Shown piece after piece: positions 22,160 to 33,720 of a stretch of 64,000 nt of DNA. This stretch comes from Bryoerythrophyllum caledonicum (lineage: Eukaryota > Streptophyta > Bryopsida > Pottiales > Pottiaceae): assembly GCA_963971425.1 (NCBI GenBank), contig OZ020516.1, positions 37,250,199-37,314,198 on the forward strand, written 5' to 3'. The notes below the pieces were generated by a model. The model worked only from the letters and a program-made list of their open reading frames with translations. It was not told where the DNA came from and did not search any database. The translations under genes were made by a program, and so were the position numbers. Each line of letters starts with the position of its first letter. The first letter of the stretch is position 1.

Positions 22160-25100
22160 CTCCGCAATATTAGCAGGCTCTAATATGCGCATAACTTCGT
22201 TATAGCTGTAGCTTGGGGGTCGCATGAATAAGTCCTCTTTCTAGTCCATCTTACATAAGTAACGTAAGATGTAATATACATGCTTACAATATCTCCATTG
22301 CCCTGTCTTTTCCAACGCCTCCGTTGCACTTTCAAAAAATCAGGGCATAAACATCCAGGAAAGTCCGTGAAGGTGATGCAATAGATCTGCTTCTTCCTGG
22401 TGTCAAGAGTGATAATGCATCCCCATCCTAGATACGGTATGGCATAAAGATTGGAGACATGACAATTATTCATAAGCGCGGCACTTGACCACTTGTTTTG
22501 GTGCTCAATTGACGTCGCATCCAGCATTTTGCAAATTTGGTAGCCGTTGCGAAAGGTATGATATGAATCCGGATTCTCTGGAATAGGAAAGTGGGACTGT
22601 GGGAGAGGCATGTTCAAAGACACCTGTCTTTGAGGTGATAGAGCTCTATGTTACTCTAACTGAAAACCTGCCTCTTGCATTTCTAAATTAGTGCCAAGCT
22701 TCACTGGCTACATCATTGGAACTAATGGCCAATCTACCACAAATGGTTTCTTTGAGCCCTTCACGCACCGGCCAACATCAATAGCACAAAACTAAAACTC
22801 AACGGAAGTATACCGAGGTGATCTAAATTCCTTCTTCCTGCCAACATATATTGGGATAGGTGTACCGTGGCTCCCGCGTCCAACTCTAGCGTCACACTTC
22901 TCACTAGTGTTAGCCTACAATGCCTAGCATTTTTGGTGAAAGGTCTTTGAGAGGTGGACAATGTGCTACTTTGACAGATCACAATCGGATTCCAACACTG
23001 GTGTTCTGTGTCAGACTCCAAAGTCTTCTCCACTTAGGGCCTCTTCAATCTGTGCTCGAGTCACCCTTGTGCCATCCCGTGGAATTGAATAGTTCACCGT
23101 ATCGGACCAGTTGGAGTCGTGACTGGAACAAGGTGGCATGTCAAGCCTGCGTTTGGTAGACCCAAAAATCTCCGCCCCTTCAAGCCCGCCTGTCTTTGTG
23201 AAAAGATCTTCCACCCCTCGAAAACTCCAGAAGGCTTCTACTATAAGTTTGGAATCACCAGAACATTAGACAGATCTTAAACAAAGCGTACCTTTCTTTG
23301 GACCTTTTCCAACGGTGCCTCCCTTTTAACCATGCTCGATAGGAAGTGATTTGCATGAAAGCCTAGATGAGGTCATCCACTGTGGCCGCGTATAATCACG
23401 TCATGGTATTTCCAGATTGTTGGAGCCAATGGTTGTGGACTATCTATGCAAGGTTGCAGGATGTCATGTCAGCTTGCTCGTCGAGTGTGAGGTCCTAATA
23501 GAACACACTTACTCTCATTAGTAGATTCACTAATAAGTCATTCTAAAGAACAAGATAAATTAAAAGAGGCATGGGAAGAACTTACAAGCTGCATTGTGCC
23601 TCCCTATTATCGATATCGAAAGTGCCAAAAATCATCCAATCTTCTAGGGCACGACGTCCGCTCTTGATAGCGGCTCCAGATGACACCCACGACCCTCGAA
23701 TAACATTGTATTGTGATTCAGCCTCTTCTTGGGATTTAACATTTTTTCATATCTTGCAAAGAACAATGTGTTGATCTTCGAAGGCAGGGAGAATGCTCCT
23801 GGTGGTTGCTTGTTGAAGGCACTTTCTCCAATGGAACAAGCATGTCCGTTCTCTGTTTTTCATGGTGACGTTGTTGTTGCCATTGCCATACACTTGCCGA
23901 AATGCGTGCCAATTTGCGCCAACACTGTCAACCATGAATCCTTTGAAGTTTGTGTCCTCCACTCCCTGCTTCATTATGATTGTTGAGGTTCTCCCAGAAC
24001 GACTGTTGTGCTTGGGCATCCTCCGATTGCATATTGCACATGGCTATTGTCATCACTCTACAAAACTTATTGTCGTACACATGACATGCCATGGTAGTCC
24101 AGTCTTTGACCCGCTTGACGTGATCAAACATCAACCAACAATCTTGGAGGTCTCCACCGGGTTGCATCCGCCTAACAAGGTCAACACCACTACCAGGCCG
24201 ATCGACAGACATTTTAAAAACTATTTACCTTTGGATTGGCCTCGGAACTTGTTCTCGTAAGCGAAGATGAACTTTGACGACTCCTTTAGCTCCATACTGT
24301 TGTGCATTACCCCCTTCCCTCCGTTGTAGAAGCGCTTGTAGGTCGACACCAAATTCTATATATTGGCAAAGATAGAGTCTCAAATTGATCTAGGATAGCA
24401 TCCTTCAAGGTTTGAAGATCGGGACCCGGGACGGATGAGGTAATTTGAAAGGTAATTCTTGCTTGCAGCCATGATGATTGCGGAATTTGTAGCTTTCAGT
24501 GTGCACTCGACTTTCTTGGCAACGCACTCATGCATTACGTCCATCGCGGTTTGGTCAACCCTTTTTGAAATAGGATGATGGTGATATATGAAATGAATGG
24601 CAAGTCGGGTGCGTTCAAGATTGGTAGACGTCACATAATAAATACGCGCATCACAAAGGGCTAAAAAAATTGGCGGGGATTCACAAACCTTACATGTCAA
24701 GGTTGATTTTCCTAATCAAGCGCAATTAATAGGAAACGGGGATACGACAAGACCACTCCACTCGGTTTGATTACTGCAACCCTCGTTCCTGCATCTGTAG
24801 ACACAATTGAGGTTGGAGCATTGAAGATGGCCAATACATGTTGACTTGCGATATGTGAGACCAAAGTCATTCATCATAGTTTGTAGTCATTGTCCTGCAC
24901 CATGTGTGACCATTGTATTGTTTACTCATGCCATCCAGCCCGCCTCCAAACTGAGTTGGGATGCCTTGTGGAAGTGGAGGCAGTTCAAACATCATGTTCT
25001 CATTGTACTTTGGAGGCATATATTTGACATGTGTAATCTCTAGACTATCGAAGTCAACGCGAGCCAACTCAGAGCATGACCGCTTCCTAGAACAAGTCTT

Positions 25101-25670
25101 GCAGACATACGGAAATGATACTATGGATACTCTTAGACTTAGGATGGACAAGGGGCTTTCCGAAGGAAGGTGATGGAGAAATTAGGGATGTACTGGGAGT
25201 CTGCATTGACTCATTGAGACAAACAGTGTATTGTGACTTGAGGGTGTACGATGATTCCTCCAAATTCACATCAGAGACATCCTCATCCTAAGTGTCACTA
25301 AGAAGCTGAACGGTTGGGCTAGTCTGTGTGCCCAAACCGGACACTAGCACCGTATCACCGGATTTGGAATTAGGAGTCATCACGGCACACGACGCATGAG
25401 CAGACATTTGAGCATCTATAATGCCATATACTTTGAAAGAACCACGACACAGATTCCACACAAACCCTATTTCGTCCTGGTCTTTCACTTGATAGATAGA
25501 ATGGCTTAGAGCTCCTGAACTATCAAATACCTCTTGTTCAAAATGAACGGTTCTAGTCCTAAATCCAAAGCAAATAGTGAGGAGTGCCTCGTGAACATTA
25601 ACAGTGCCATCCTCACCAACGGACATGACAAGCATAACATCCCCATGGTGAGATGTTAGCAACGCCATGG
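22160..25670 (-). pseudogene. Decayed MULE transposase with SWIM finger
   Basis: Read on the minus strand from about 25668. The N-terminal block (25668-25288) may be a PB1-like region. Next is a cysteine-rich finger (about 24850-24700: CIGHLQCSN, CVYRC, then CKVC). The MULE core follows: MFDHVKRVKDWTT and CNMQSEDAQAQQSFWENLN at 24130-23990, then GFMVDSVGANWHAFRQVYG and RERTCLFHW at 23960-23800. The C-terminus has a SWIM zinc finger, CLCPDF at about 22350, then after a frameshift GQWRYCKHVYYILRYLC at about 22300-22240. At least two frameshifts (near 23985 and 22330) and stop codons show that it is dead. I could not define the terminal inverted repeats. Confidence 0.72.
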
Positions 25671-28600
25671 GGAGAAAGTGCCAACGGCAAAGTAGTTAGA
25701 ACAACTCCTGATAACGTAAGCTTGCGTGCAAAGAAAGAGTTCAATTTGGCCCCTTAACTCTTATGTGAGTGTGAGCCCCAAAATCGGCTCACGGTGTCAA
25801 AAGGGTTGAACAACTCTTAAATTAATGATAGGAAGTAGTGAATTGGGTTAAGAGGTTGAATTAACTCATGATTTTTTTGCTAAAGTCGCCAATCGGCCTC
25901 TTAAACTACCAATTCTCAATTTAGAAGCCATAGTATGGCAATTAATGATTTTTATGTGGCTAACCAAAAAATAAAATAAGGATTAAAAATTTAAAAAAAA
26001 ATGATAAAGAAGAAAAAAGAAGAAGGAAAAATTAAAAACCTTCTCAACCATTAGAAGGGCCACAAGTATACCCCGGTGTTTTTAACACAATTATAAGGGG
26101 TGATAAAGAAAGAAAAGAAAGAATTATGGTGAAGAATAAAAAAAGAAAAAGGAATTAGGCTTAAAGCCTAATAAAAATTAATCAAGGAAAAGGTTAAAAG
26201 GCTTGAACCAAAAGCCTCCACCAAATCACTATTTAATTAAAGTAGTCACATGCAAATGGTGACAAGAGGTTAGGTAGGTTTAAGGTAGAATTAGGATCTT
26301 GGAATTAGATAAAGTGACCTCAATTATTTGAGGCCCATGTGCATGCCTTGTGGCAATGGCTTAATTTTATTTGAGATTAGCCAAAGAGTGTTGAAGCACC
26401 TCCTAAGTTGTTGCAAAAGGGGGTTAGGGGAAAATTAGCATTTAGGTTAAGTTGTTCTTTAACTGGCCGTTGAGGTGGCGGTTGTGGCGTGCCCGAACAA
26501 GAGGAACAAACGAGGAACACGATGGGAGTAGGAGAGTAGGAGAGTCTCTTGAGAGTAGGGGGGTCACTCTCAAGAGAGCTTAGTCAGTGGGACAGTGGGA
26601 GAGGAGACTGGGAGAGAGAGCAGGAACAAAGCCGGAAGCCTCGGCTGGTGTGTGTAAGGAATCTGGGGTGAATGTGAGGGATGAGAGCCCCGACTGTAGG
26701 GATGTGGGGGGAAAACACCCCGGTTAGAGTGTATGCGTGAGGTCGTGCGGCGTGAGTACACAAGTTCGCGAGCACCGGAGGTGCGTGGGGAGGATCGTCG
26801 CAAGAGGTCGGCTGTGAATTGTGCGTGCGTGGAGGGTGATAGCGAGCAAGAGGAAGACAGGGAAAAAGCCCCGAAGGCGTGAAGAGGGAGATCACGAGCT
26901 GGAAGCCCCTGCTGGAGGAGACTCGTACGTGGGCATGAGAGAGGAAGAGCAGAATTTTCCGTGAGCTGTGAAGATCACCAAGAGCTGTGAGGATCACCGA
27001 GCCAGAGTGTGAAGATCGCGGCTTCTGATAAGGGAGCTCCTCCTTTTTCCAACCCTGTTGATCTCTTGACTTTTTGGTGTGAAATTACGTTGCAATCGTT
27101 GCATGCATGAGTGGAGGACAAAAAAGTTTCTAGTCTTAACTTCCGTGCGGAAGCGCTGCTAAAGTTTGGACCAAATTAGGGTTTCCTAAACCTAAAAAAA
27201 ATGTGAACTTAATCTCGCATGACATTCAGTCCATGAGCAACCTAGTGGTGCATGTGTATGTGTGTATGGTGTCGTTAGTCGGTGTGCATGAACAACAATG
27301 AACGTAATTATGTATGTGGTTAGGTAAAGCACTGTTGTCCGCATGTGTGTGAGGTTTCCGAAGTTGGTTGGTCAATTGAAGAGTCCCATTGTTTAAGTTA
27401 CAAGAAACTAATAAGGTTAGAAGGAAAAAACGTTGAAATCGGAGTTACCATCAAGGAGTTAAGGCCAACCGAAGTTCTGGAATTCTAGAAGGGTTTGTCT
27501 GCTGTTGGCTGCTTATGGGGGTTGTGTCTCAATCTTGACTTGGTCCCAAGTGGCTTAATCAAATTGATAAGAGCTTATTGATCCTTTTAAAGACAAAAAC
27601 ATTGAATTTTGGAGGCACAAGGCAAAAGATATGGGCGTTTAAAGTCAGGCCATAAGGCGAAGGCAGAAATCATCTCCAATTCACCCATGTTGAACAAATC
27701 ACACTTAACCATGTGGTGAAATCCACTTCACCCTATTGTGATGCATGCATGTATGGGCCTGAATGCTGGTTGTACAAGGGCTGAGTCCTTAAAGTAGGAC
27801 CTTGTGTTCAAAATAGACTCTCCATTAGGGGGGGCACTATTTGATTCACAGTGAGGAAGTCCGAGTTGTCCAATTACGACAAAATAATGAATTCATAGTC
27901 TGTCAGATCTACTTGCATCCATTGTGACGGCTCCGGAATGAATATAACAAATATTTAAACTAAAGCAAAGTAACGAATATACAAACCAGGTACATTACCA
28001 ATGGTGCCTCCTAAGTCCAGAAGGAAGCCCTTTAGTAATATATCATGCATTTAATCATTACTCTAATTTTACGCAATACAAATCCAGGAATATGAGGCCT
28101 GTGACGACGGAAGCAAACAATAGAGATGGTGTACCTAGGGTTTAGCTAAGGGTTTAAAGCTCAAATAAAAGCTGACGACATTTGTTAAAATAGCTTGATT
28201 GCATGGGCCATTCCAATTGCAGGTGCTAGGAATAGATTAATGGCTTCAGCTATGCAACTTTGAGGTACTATCAAGTCTTACTATGTCATCTTTGCAAGTT
28301 GCCGAGGTGAATGCTGAATGGTGAACAATTAATAGGACTGACTGCTCAGGATGACTAGCAAGGGTGTACGGAAGAGCAAAGTACGCATTACTCTAATCTA
28401 AAGCAGGAGAAGGCACTCAAACAATGACGACAACAAAATGCCCTCTTAGCTGAGCAGAGTCATAAAGATCGAATGCTAGAGCAAGGTATGGGCCTCCGAG
28501 ATTTGTCAAGTATTGTAGAGACCGCGCAAACGGAGGATTGAAGAGGCTAAGTATTTGTCGTATCCGTAAGGATGATGGATCAATCAGAGGCATCAGTTCT

Positions 28601-28807
28601 ATCTCATTTACCAATACATTCTTTCATCATCTCTAGATGACCAACATATTTAGGCATTTGTGTGAGGACGGAAGGAAAGAGGATTCCATACAAGTATTTA
28701 TGATGAGTGATTTCCTCTAACTAAATGTGTCAGGAAGTTTAGTGCAAGGAGGTAAGGCTATTGATGTCATTGTAGACGACTTCAAATGTCAAAGCAAGGA
28801 CAACAGT
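25671..28807. other. No gene seen; purine-rich and GC-richer tracts
   Basis: 25980-26180 is purine-rich low complexity (A/G). 26480-27010 is G-rich on the plus strand and produces long minus-strand frames rich in Pro, Ser and His, which look compositional. The rest is AT-rich without recognisable coding or RNA features. Confidence 0.4.
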
Positions 28808-30008
28808 ATGGCAACCAGGAGCAAAGGAAATCCATCACAGTCCTCGAGGATTAAAAATGTATTCGCGTCTAGGACAAGCAATTATCACTTAAGAACCAAT
28901 CGTGGAAGCGCAGGGAGACCAGTGCCGGTGCAGTTGGAACCTCCACGGGCTCCACCAACTCAAGTGCGTTAACTTTCTCTCAATTAACACTTTGATAATC
29001 ATTAGTAGCCCTCATTACTCATATAATGAAATGCAAAGTTTTCCGTGCACAACATTCTGATCGACATCAATTTTGACTTACATAAACTTATAAATATCAA
29101 GTTCGTGTTGATTGTTGAGCTCTTGGTGCTCAAGCATGAGGTAATCTATGATCTTTGAAAATGTGATCTATGATCTAGAGCATGAGCATGAGGTGATTTT
29201 TCTCGTGTTAGTGCATGCCTACCAAACTAATTTTAATCGACATTGACCGTGTTCGTGGCCCTGTTCCTATATCGTGTTTGTTGAAGGTTGTTCTGCTCAA
29301 TATCGTGATCTATGACTTCGTGGTTGTTATGGAGATCGTGACAAGCACATTGTATTACTCTTGCATTGTAATTTCATGGGTTTGCACCGTGGGGATTTAG
29401 GGTTTTAGAACTGAGGCTTTCAAATGAATACAATTGATGCAGAGGATCTGAGGTACTGACTGCAATAATTAAAAAGGTTTCTACGGTTTCAGAAACACAA
29501 CAGCTCCAGATACATTCTAAGTACTTTGCAATCTCTTGCAGGTATTGAGGGGGGAGATTTTGGCAAAGATATAGGGTAGTCGTAAGCCGACGAGGTTCTA
29601 CATTCAAGTGTCGGGGTGAATCTTCACAACAAGCTGAATTCTGTCTAAAATTTGCTTCGTTGTTTTTTGAAGACGTACTCCAATTTATCTATGCATTTGT
29701 AAAGATACCTTTGTTTTCAATTGCCTTGTGCAATTGTTGGGTGAAAGCGGGTGATCATGCTTTCGTTAGATATAGGGATTGAACGATAATTTCAACTCAT
29801 TGAGATGCAGTGTATTGAAGATGTGGCTTGGCCATGTTCAGGTGACTGGAGGACGGGACATTGCTAACCTACTCCCAACCAGACGTGTGGAAAGTGAAAC
29901 AGATCAAGCTCAAGAGCGAGTACGATCCAAGGTGAGTAAGCATATGCTTGTCAACATTGTCAGACATGATTTGTATAACATCATTGACCCTTGAAGGAGC
30001 ATTGAATT

Positions 30009-30611
30009 TGAGCACTTGGTAGGGCTAGACTTGTGAATGCTTCATCCTTTATGTCTGTTAACCGTCGTATTCCATGTTGTGCTCCTCGTGATTGTTGGGG
30101 TTGGTGCATGATCCTGCTCGTGAAACTAGCATGCACATCAGTGGCCTCGCGATGCATGCTGAACCAATGGGCTCCAAGTCTGTGTACAACCCTGGAATGT
30201 GATACCTTGGTTTGTAAACTCACGTCGTGATGGTTTGGTGCATAGGCTGATGTTGGCCAAATTTGGACCTGCTTGATGGAATTTCAAAATACAAGTGACC
30301 CCTTGACATGCCCTCGCATCCAAGGCACATCTGGAGGGGTCACTAAAACTTTGGAAATCTTGAAAATTCATGAATGTGTGCATTGCTCGTGAGCACTTGG
30401 TCGGGCTAGACTTGTGAATGCTTGAGCATTGATGTCTGTTAATCGCCGAGTTCCATGCTGTGCTCCAACCTCCTTGTGATTGTTGTGGTTGGTGCATGAT
30501 CCTGCTCGTGAAACTAGCATGCACATGAGTGGCCTCGCGATGCATGCTGAACCAATGGGCTCCAAGTTTGTACACAACCCTAGAATTTGATACCTTGGTT
30601 TCTAAACTCGC
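30009..30611 (+). repeat. Two ~220-bp direct repeats, 381 bp apart
   Basis: The segments at about 30009-30228 and 30390-30611 are near-identical, starting AGCACTTGGT and ending around TACCTTGGTTT(G/C)TAAACTC. They lie within what would be an intron of the broken ParB-like paralog. The intervening 160 bp is not repeated. Confidence 0.8.
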
Positions 30612-32611
30612 AATTGTCGTCATCTTGAACTGTGGTGCCTTTTAATAGTGCAACGTGCATTCTCTTGCTTTGTTCATGGCTTGCTTACAATAATATTTGC
30701 TTCTGATTCTGTTCGTATGGGCACCTTGTTGTGCGCATCCCTCAATTGTTGGTGAAATGCATGGTCGTCCTTATCATGCTACAACTCAAGTTTATGGTGG
30801 CAGTTATATAATGGTCGTGATGTTGTAGTATCTCTGATGATCCAGAGGAGGGACATCATTTTAGATCCAGCTCCAACACGGGAGGATTTAGGCACGTTGT
30901 CTTCAGACATGGGCACAACAACACATGACACTAACATATGTGCACACTCTCCGATAGCATGCGTTTGCCAGTAGTGGAGTTGGGCATGGAGCTATAGGTG
31001 GGGGATGAGGCGATCCAGACTCCGGAGATGAGGGTGGATCTAGGCTTGGAGTCGACGGAGCAAGCATTGAGGAAGTCCATTCGTGGAACTTCGTATGATC
31101 TTCTATAGAAGTCTATCTTCCCTCACATGCCGGAGCTTCACATCCCTTTGTGCTGGATGTTGCCTATGACGGAGGTCCGTGTTCCAATGAAGCCCGACAT
31201 TGAGAAGCTGAAGGGTGAGTTTGTGAAAGGGTACCGCCCAGGTTTGACATGTTTCTACGTTGCTCTCAAGAATTTCTCTATGGTGGAGAGGGAGGTTCTT
31301 CCCGAAGAGTGCGGATTGGTTAGAGCTCCGGTCGGAGGACTACAGAAAGTTTGAGGCAATGATTTAGGGCAAGCAGAAGTGCAGGCACTTTCAAACCAGT
31401 ATTTTTATGTATGGGATGGTAATCACTATCACCTTGCATGGATAGAGGTCATCTCCACCATGCACAAGAATGACATAGCGTTCTACATTCCGGTGCGGGC
31501 GGTGCTGTTGGAGCCAATGTTGGGGAATTGACACATCCTCGTGAATGCTATGACTGACTGGAATAAGTGAGTTTTTTAATTATTTAATTTCATAACTTCT
31601 TGCATTGCACCTACTAGGTAATTTATGATCAATTATTGTCACAGTGGAAATGTTGCAACATTGAGGTTTATGTGCATTGACTTCCACGCATAAGGATTCC
31701 GATTACGTAACTCAGCAACATAGGCATGAGTTAAAGCAAATTCAACATTTCGGTTTGTTGGACTTTGATCAGTTGAAAGGGTTGATCAGTGAGGAAGACT
31801 ACCAGGCCAGCGTTGCAGAGTGGGGTCGAAAAGGGACAAAGAAATGGTACCATATGACCTTCGATGCATTCTTCAAGTTATTGTACAAGGTACGTTCACA
31901 ATGGAAGGACTCTGATAATTTTGTATTTCTTACTGTATGAATTCATGGAAGACTTCACTTTACTCTTTATCGTTGATTGTGTGTGTAGCGGGAGTTGATC
32001 GCCGCATATGAGGATTGCTCATATTGGGACTTTCTTGTCATGGGTGTTGGAGTTGATTGGATTGGGAGCTCGGCGGAATTGGTTACAAAATGTTCCCAAG
32101 CGGTGGCAGAGAAGAAGACTTAGTGCAGTACCGTGCTCACTTGCCTGCTTGCAATTGCAAACTGGTTAATGGTGAGGAGTTCTTCAACGAGGTATGTGTA
32201 TCTCCCAATTTTTTGTGCATGACCATTCATAAAAGTCTGTGGAGGTTTGTCGTGGCTAATTTATGCAGCCCGAATTTTATGTTTACTCCTTTTCTGTTTG
32301 CTTTTGATTTAGATTTTTCACCATTACAAGTATACCAGAACAAGCCGGAGATCACGCCAGAGAAGCTCCAGTTGATCTCTACCACCAAGGTCACTGCCAG
32401 GTTCAAGGGCCGATAGATGCGGCGGTGGAGCATACGTAAGAAAAGTAGAGATGAGCACAACTACCCGAAGGCTCCGTGGTCAGACACCAATCTTTGCCCT
32501 TGGCTTGACGTGGCTTCTTTTTAGATCGGGGTATACTCTCGAAATCAGACTTGGTATAAAACGTCAATGTTTGTGATCATAGATTTGTTTCTCACATCAG
32601 CTTTTCAATTT

Positions 32612-33180
32612 GCATTTGGAGGAAGAGGCGGAGAAGTTGTTTTCAAAGATTGTGAAGGAAGACAACGTTGTCATCAAAACAGAGGGCCTCCCAAACCTAA
32701 TTTTTTACATTGGTTCATGGATTGAATCTCATTCTCTGACTTTCTGAAATAGGGCGTTCAGGAATCACTTGTGAGTGAAGCTCGGGTACATGAAGTTTGA
32801 AGAGTTCCTAAAATAGCCCGTGACGTTGCAGACCTTGAAGACATACCTTAAGACTGCAACGTGGTCCTAAGGTATGTTTTTGACAGTGCCTCATTGTAAA
32901 CGTGGATATGTTTCTGACAATAGTGTTACTATTTACAGTTGGAAGAGGAGGCGGAGAAGTTGTTTGCAAAGATTGTGAAGGAGGACAACGTTGTCATTAA
33001 AATATAGGGCCTTCCAAACACAATCCTTGATATTGGTTCATGGATTGAGTCTCATTCTTTGATTTTCTTGAATAGGGCGTTCAAGAATCACTTGGTGATG
33101 AAGCTTGGGTACGTGAAGTCTGAAGAGTTCGTGAAGCAACCCGAGACATAGCAGACCTTGAAGAGGGTGGTTCTTAGGTA
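32612..33180 (+). repeat. Tandem exon duplication in the ParB-like paralog
   Basis: About 255 bp starting GGAGAAGTTGTTT is present twice (about 32612-32870 and 32941-33180), with scattered substitutions. Each copy encodes a version of AEKLFAKIVKEDNVV and SWIESHS, matching exon 7 of the 48-54 kb gene. The second copy flows directly into the next exon. Each copy has stop codons. Confidence 0.7.
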
Positions 33181-33720
33181 TTTTTGGAGGAACTAGTTGA
33201 CAATGGTGCATTGCAGCCGCGGGAGTTGCCCATCCGGTTCAAGAAGTGGATTGATACTACTGTCGTGAAGGACTGCATCTTCACCGATTCGCAGCTGAAG
33301 CGCTTTACTCGTCATCACCTAGCTCAATGCCCCTGGTGCTTGGAGCTTCGTGACACTGTTCCAACTCCGGAGAATGAGGTGGAGCACCGAGAGTCTTGCG
33401 ATGCCTTGGCTTTGTAGTCTAGCACCGACACTACAATCAGCTCTTTTGTTCCAGTGGCGGAAGAGCCCGAGCTTTCTGAGAAGGCCAATGCAAGGGCAGC
33501 AGAACGGGCAATAAAGATTGCAGCCAAGGCGGCAGAGCAGGCGGCCGCATGGTTGGAGAAGGAGACTCCGAATAAAGAGCGGAAGGATACGACCCTCCGG
33601 AACAAGAAGCGTGCGGCAATGGTCGTGAAGGAAGGGCCCAAAAAGTTGTTTTTGGTGGTTGGTCTTGGGGCATTTTTGCAGCCGCCGGCCCGCCACCCGT
33701 GTTGACCACGTTTGCCCAAA

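Larger units (their letters stand above)
28808..33720 (+). pseudogene. Broken paralog of the ParB-like/methylase gene
   Basis: Pieces match the gene at 48159-54001 in order. The first exons could be 28808-28963 (MATRSKGN..., ending at a GTGCGT donor) and 29842-29931 (VTGGRDIANLLP...). Then come RKSIRGTSYDLL, stop, KSIFPHMPELHIPL (31060-31150), and FYVWDGNHYHLAW (about 31407-31445, the DGNH motif). The gene continues with GLLDFDQLKGLISEEDY (31750-31800), NGEEFFNE at a GTATGT donor (32190), NKPEITPEKLQLISTTKV (32338-32395), an exon duplicated in tandem (32612-33180), and LPIRFKKWIDTT (33220-33260). Introns sit at equivalent places, so this is a segmental duplicate and not a processed copy. Several TAG/TGA stops and frameshifts break it. 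The methylase part is absent downstream of 33720. Confidence 0.7.

Noticed and set aside
26570..26997. Pro/Ser/His-rich minus-strand frames of 77 and 137 codons
   Set aside because: They come from a G-rich purine-biased tract. Overlapping open frames and low-complexity content argue against a gene.
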